Source: Rhodobacteraceae bacterium HLUCCA08 | Lineage (GTDB): Bacteria > Pseudomonadota > Alphaproteobacteria > Rhodobacterales > Rhodobacteraceae | NCBI GenBank assembly: GCA_001314655.1 | Contig: LJSF01000014.1 | Location: 126,001 to 190,000 of the forward strand | DNA length: 64,000 nucleotides | Reading direction: 5' to 3' | Part shown: in pieces, positions 61,667 to 64,000 of the stretch | Numbering within the stretch: the stretch's first letter is position 1 | Layout of the letters: every line of letters starts with the position of its first letter | Program-made: the position numbers and the translations under genes | The notes under the pieces: generated by a model | Told to the model about the DNA's origin: nothing | Databases searched by the model: none | The model's input: the letters and a program-made list of their open reading frames with translations, nothing else

Positions 61667-61972
61667 TTACCAGCTCGACTTGACCAGGCCCGGGATCTGG
61701 CCGTTCGAGCCCAGCTCGCGCAGCATGATCCGGCTGACCTTCAGCTTGCGGTAATAGGCGTGCGGACGCCCCGTCAGCTGGCAGCGGTTGTGGAGCCGGG
61801 TGGGCGAGGAGTTGCGCGGCAGCTTGGCCAGCTGCAGGCGCGCCTTGAACCGCTCTTCCATCGGCTTGCTTTCGTCTTTCGCGATCTCTTTGAGAGCGGC
61901 GCGCTTGGCGGCATATTGTTCGACCAGGCGCTGGCGCTTCTTTTCGCGTTCGATCATGGATTTCTTGGCCAT
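61667..61972 (-). CDS. rpsN: 30S ribosomal protein S14 (long, zinc-free form)
   Basis: A 101-residue uS14: [20 protein letters not shown], ending [40 protein letters not shown]. The CxxC zinc motifs of the short form are absent. Confidence 0.98.
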   Translation of the reverse strand: MAKKSMIEREKKRQRLVEQYAAKRAALKEIAKDESKPMEERFKARLQLAKLPRNSSPTRLHNRCQLTGRPHAYYRKLKVSRIMLRELGSNGQIPGLVKSSW

Positions 61973-61985
61973 GCTATGGATCCCC

Positions 61986-62546
61986 TTACGCGTTGAACGG
62001 CATGTTGAAATGCTTCAACAGCGCCTTGGCTTCGGCATCGGTCTTGGCATTGGTGGTGATGATGATGTCCATCCCCCACACCTCGTCGACCTTGTCGAAG
62101 TTGATTTCGGGGAACACGATGTGTTCCTTGAGCCCCATGGCAAAGTTGCCGCGGCCGTCGAAGCTGGGCTTCACGCCGCGGAAGTCGCGGATACGGGGCA
62201 TCGCCACGGTGATCAGACGGTCGAGGAATTCGTACATCCGGTCGCCCCGCAGGGTGACCTTGGCACCGATTTCCATGCCTTCGCGCAGACGGAACGGCGC
62301 GTGGGATTTCCGGGCCCGGGTCGGCACGGCCCGCTGGCCGGCGATCAGCGACAATTCGTCGACGGCCGACTTGGCCTTCTTGCTGTCGCGCACGGCCTCG
62401 GCACCGCAGCCGATGTTCAGGACGATCTTGTCCAGACGCGGGATCTGCATGTCGTTGGCGTAGCCGAATTCTTCTTTCATCGCCGGGCGGATCGTCGACC
62501 GGTAGAGGTCGCGCAGGCGCGGGGTATAGGTCGCGGTATCGAGCAT
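61986..62546 (-). CDS. rplE: 50S ribosomal protein L5
   Basis: A 186-residue uL5: [31 protein letters not shown]-like segment, [33 protein letters not shown], and ending [26 protein letters not shown]. Its start shares one base with the rplX stop codon (TGATG). Confidence 0.98.
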   Translation of the reverse strand: MLDTATYTPRLRDLYRSTIRPAMKEEFGYANDMQIPRLDKIVLNIGCGAEAVRDSKKAKSAVDELSLIAGQRAVPTRARKSHAPFRLREGMEIGAKVTLRGDRMYEFLDRLITVAMPRIRDFRGVKPSFDGRGNFAMGLKEHIVFPEINFDKVDEVWGMDIIITTNAKTDAEAKALLKHFNMPFNA

Positions 62547-62851
62547 CAGATCACGTCCCCCGTGGTCTTGGCGAAGCGCACCTTCTTGTCGCCGTCCATG
62601 CGGAAACCGACGCGGGTTGCCTTGCCGTTCTTGTCGACGACGGCCAGGTTGCTCAGGTCGATCGGCATCGCCTTGGGCAGGCGGCCGCCCTGGGCGGATT
62701 GGGTCTGGCGCTGGTGGCGGATGGCGATGTTCACGCCGTCGACCACGGCCTTGCCGGATTTGGGATCGACGCTGGCGATTTCGCCGGTCTTGCCCTTGTC
62801 CTTGCCGGCCAGGACGATGACCTTGTCACCTTTCTTGAGCTTGGCAGCCAT
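62546..62851 (-). CDS. rplX: 50S ribosomal protein L24
   Basis: A 101-residue uL24: [22 protein letters not shown] (KOW motif), [29 protein letters not shown]. One-base overlap with rplN. Confidence 0.98.
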   Translation of the reverse strand: MAAKLKKGDKVIVLAGKDKGKTGEIASVDPKSGKAVVDGVNIAIRHQRQTQSAQGGRLPKAMPIDLSNLAVVDKNGKATRVGFRMDGDKKVRFAKTTGDVI

Positions 62852-63219
62852 TACAGCACCTCCGGGGCGAGCGAGATGATCTTCATGAAGTTCTTCGCGC
62901 GCAGCTCGCGAACCACCGGCCCGAAGATACGGGTGCCGACCGGTTCGTTGTTGTTGTTGAGGATGACGGCGGCGTTCCGGTCAAAGCGGATCGCGGTGCC
63001 GTCGTCGCGGCGGATTTCCTTGGCGGTGCGGACGACGACGGCCTTGCGGACATCGCCCTTCTTCACGCGGCCGCGCGGAATGGCCTCTTTCACCGAAACG
63101 ACGATGATGTCGCCGACCGATGCGTAGCGGCGGTGCGAGCCGCCGAGGACCTTGATGCACTGAACCCGACGGGCGCCGGAATTGTCAGCGACATCCAGAT
63201 TGGTCTGCATCTGGATCAT
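62851..63219 (-). CDS. rplN: 50S ribosomal protein L14
   Basis: A 122-residue uL14: [28 protein letters not shown], ending [26 protein letters not shown]. Upstream, in the 73-base gap to rpsQ, 63239-63264 can form a six-pair TGGGGG/CCCCCA stem. Confidence 0.98.
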   Translation of the reverse strand: MIQMQTNLDVADNSGARRVQCIKVLGGSHRRYASVGDIIVVSVKEAIPRGRVKKGDVRKAVVVRTAKEIRRDDGTAIRFDRNAAVILNNNNEPVGTRIFGPVVRELRAKNFMKIISLAPEVL

Positions 63220-63292
63220 GTAGGTTTCTCCCGACCTTTGGGGGGTGTTCTGTTGTCGCCCCCAGGGTTTCGTTCAAACCGGAATGTGACGC

Positions 63293-63523
63293 CTACTGGG
63301 CGATCACCTCCCAGCGTTTCGTCTTGGATTTCGGGGCGCATTCCTGGATGCGCACCATGTCGCCCACCTTGAACGTGTCGTTCTCGTCATGGGCCCGGTA
63401 TTTCTTGGACTTCCGCACGGTCTTCTGCAGCAGCGGATGCTTGAAGCGGCGCTCGACGCTGACGGTGACGGTCTGGGCGTTCTGGTCGCTGGTCACGACA
63501 CCCCGGAGAATACGTTTGGGCAT
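63293..63523 (-). CDS. rpsQ: 30S ribosomal protein S17
   Basis: A 76-residue uS17: [42 protein letters not shown] (compressed), ending [12 protein letters not shown]. The ATG at 63523 shares a base with the rpmC stop codon (TAATG). Confidence 0.98.
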   Translation of the reverse strand: MPKRILRGVVTSDQNAQTVTVSVERRFKHPLLQKTVRKSKKYRAHDENDTFKVGDMVRIQECAPKSKTKRWEVIAQ

Positions 63524-63732
63524 TACTTCGCCTCCCCGGCAGCGGCCGCGGCCTTTTCGTTCAGGATCGTCTTCACCTTGGCCACGTCGCGGCGCACGCT
63601 GCGCATGCGGGCGGTGTTCTCCAGCGCGCCCGAGGCTTGCTGGAACCGCAGGTTGAAGGCTTCTTTCTTGAGGGCGAGCAGATCGTCGCGGAGCTGGTCC
63701 GGCGTCTTGTCGCGCAGTTCTGTGGCGTTCAT
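63523..63732 (-). CDS. rpmC: 50S ribosomal protein L29
   Basis: A 69-residue uL29: [57 protein letters not shown] (compressed) is the conserved helical hairpin. First recognisable ribosomal gene of the segment in this window; rplP, expected next upstream, is not within 268 bases. Confidence 0.98.
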   Translation of the reverse strand: MNATELRDKTPDQLRDDLLALKKEAFNLRFQQASGALENTARMRSVRRDVAKVKTILNEKAAAAAGEAK

Positions 63733-63861
63733 CGCCTGTTCCTTTCAACATCACCGAGCGGCCCCTTGCGGGTCACCGTCAGATTCGGTGGAGGTCATGT
63801 AGAAGTGGCGCGTATAGGCGGGTTCGGTGGTCGTGGCAAGGTGTTTCTGAACACCGCCCCG

Positions 63862-64000
63862 TCACGTCGCGGCGACACTCGGCCCGCCCGCCCCGCGCCG
63901 GTTGCCGGCGATGATCTTGGCCCGCATGTCCAGCGTGATCGCCGCCTCCAGCACCGGCCACAGCGCCGAGCCGGTATCGCGCAGCCGTTCGACCTTGGCA
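63862..64000 (-). CDS. C-terminal part of an unidentified protein upstream of rpmC (5' end outside window)
   Basis: The last 45 codons of a minus-strand gene are present (AKVERLRDTGSALWPVLEAA then ITLDMRAKIIAGNRRGAGGP). The sequence is helical with a basic end and is not the C-terminus of L16, the usual neighbour of L29. The 129 bases between it and rpmC contain no gene. It may be a gene inserted between rplP and rpmC. Confidence 0.5.
   Translation of the reverse strand, partial: AKVERLRDTGSALWPVLEAAITLDMRAKIIAGNRRGAGGPSVAAT

Overview
The window is chromosomal DNA of a GC-rich alphaproteobacterium, most probably a marine Rhodobacterales (Roseobacter/Paracoccaceae) member. The evidence is gene content and order: an F0 ATP synthase operon with split b and b' subunits and an AtpI-type protein; MipZ; an ATP12 chaperone; the four-gene aap/bzt amino-acid ABC transporter; a Hint-domain protein and MTTYS-type RTX proteins; rpmH-rnpA-yidD-ttcA-yidC-yihA-argB; and a long spc/alpha ribosomal protein operon. 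One tRNA (Arg, ACG) is present. There is no rRNA, intact insertion sequence, prophage or CRISPR array.

Layout. 1-3.0 kb: surface-glycan type genes (Core-2/I-branching glycosyltransferase, sulfotransferase, Rossmann-like unknown). 3.1-6.3 kb: PfkB kinase with nth, a Hint protein, a periplasmic DsrE-like protein. 6.4-9.9 kb: AraC-Ogt alkylation-repair fusion, OmpA-like lipoprotein, GntR regulator coupled to a quinone reductase. 10-12.6 kb: F0 operon atpI-B-E-X-F on the minus strand, followed by ArsR and LysR regulators. 14.2-21.5 kb: ffh, two acetyltransferases, chorismate mutase, rpsP, rimM, trmD, rplS and rpmE, a translation/secretion block held together by overlapping starts and stops. 21.5-23.1 kb: a small accessory island with a decayed aldehyde dehydrogenase fragment and an AT-rich foreign gene. 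23.1-29.5 kb: mipZ, then two RTX paralogues flanking a large membrane protein of unknown function. 29.6-33.4 kb: tRNA-Arg, an orphan histidine kinase, a MerA-like oxidoreductase with a TVP38-family partner. 33.6-41.6 kb: rpmH to sixA. 41.7-47.4 kb: amino-acid ABC transporter bztABCD. 47.6-51.8 kb: ATP12, HAD phosphatase, RluC, CrcB, RarA. 51.8-53.3 kb: a LuxI/LuxR pair. 53.4-64 kb: rplQ back to rpmC of the alpha and spc operons.

Themes. Most clusters are tightly coupled (ATGA, GTGA or TGATG junctions). Where neighbouring genes of an operon are instead separated by tens of bases, the gap often holds a hairpin just after the upstream stop codon. Two hairpin families recur: perfect palindromes centred on TTACGTAA (7.3, 41.6 and 53.9 kb) and GGTGGGG/CCCCACC stems (17.5, 59.4 and 60.3 kb). 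The most unusual protein-level observation is that both permeases of the amino-acid ABC transporter carry insertions of about 200 residues at the same place, just ahead of the permease core. The one in BztB contains a segment resembling one lobe of the transporter's own solute-binding protein followed by a coiled coil; the one in BztC is largely coiled coil. No wholly new multi-gene system can be proved from this sequence alone. The best candidates for new biology are these modified permeases, the RTX/membrane-protein trio, the post-stop hairpins and the AT-rich island gene.
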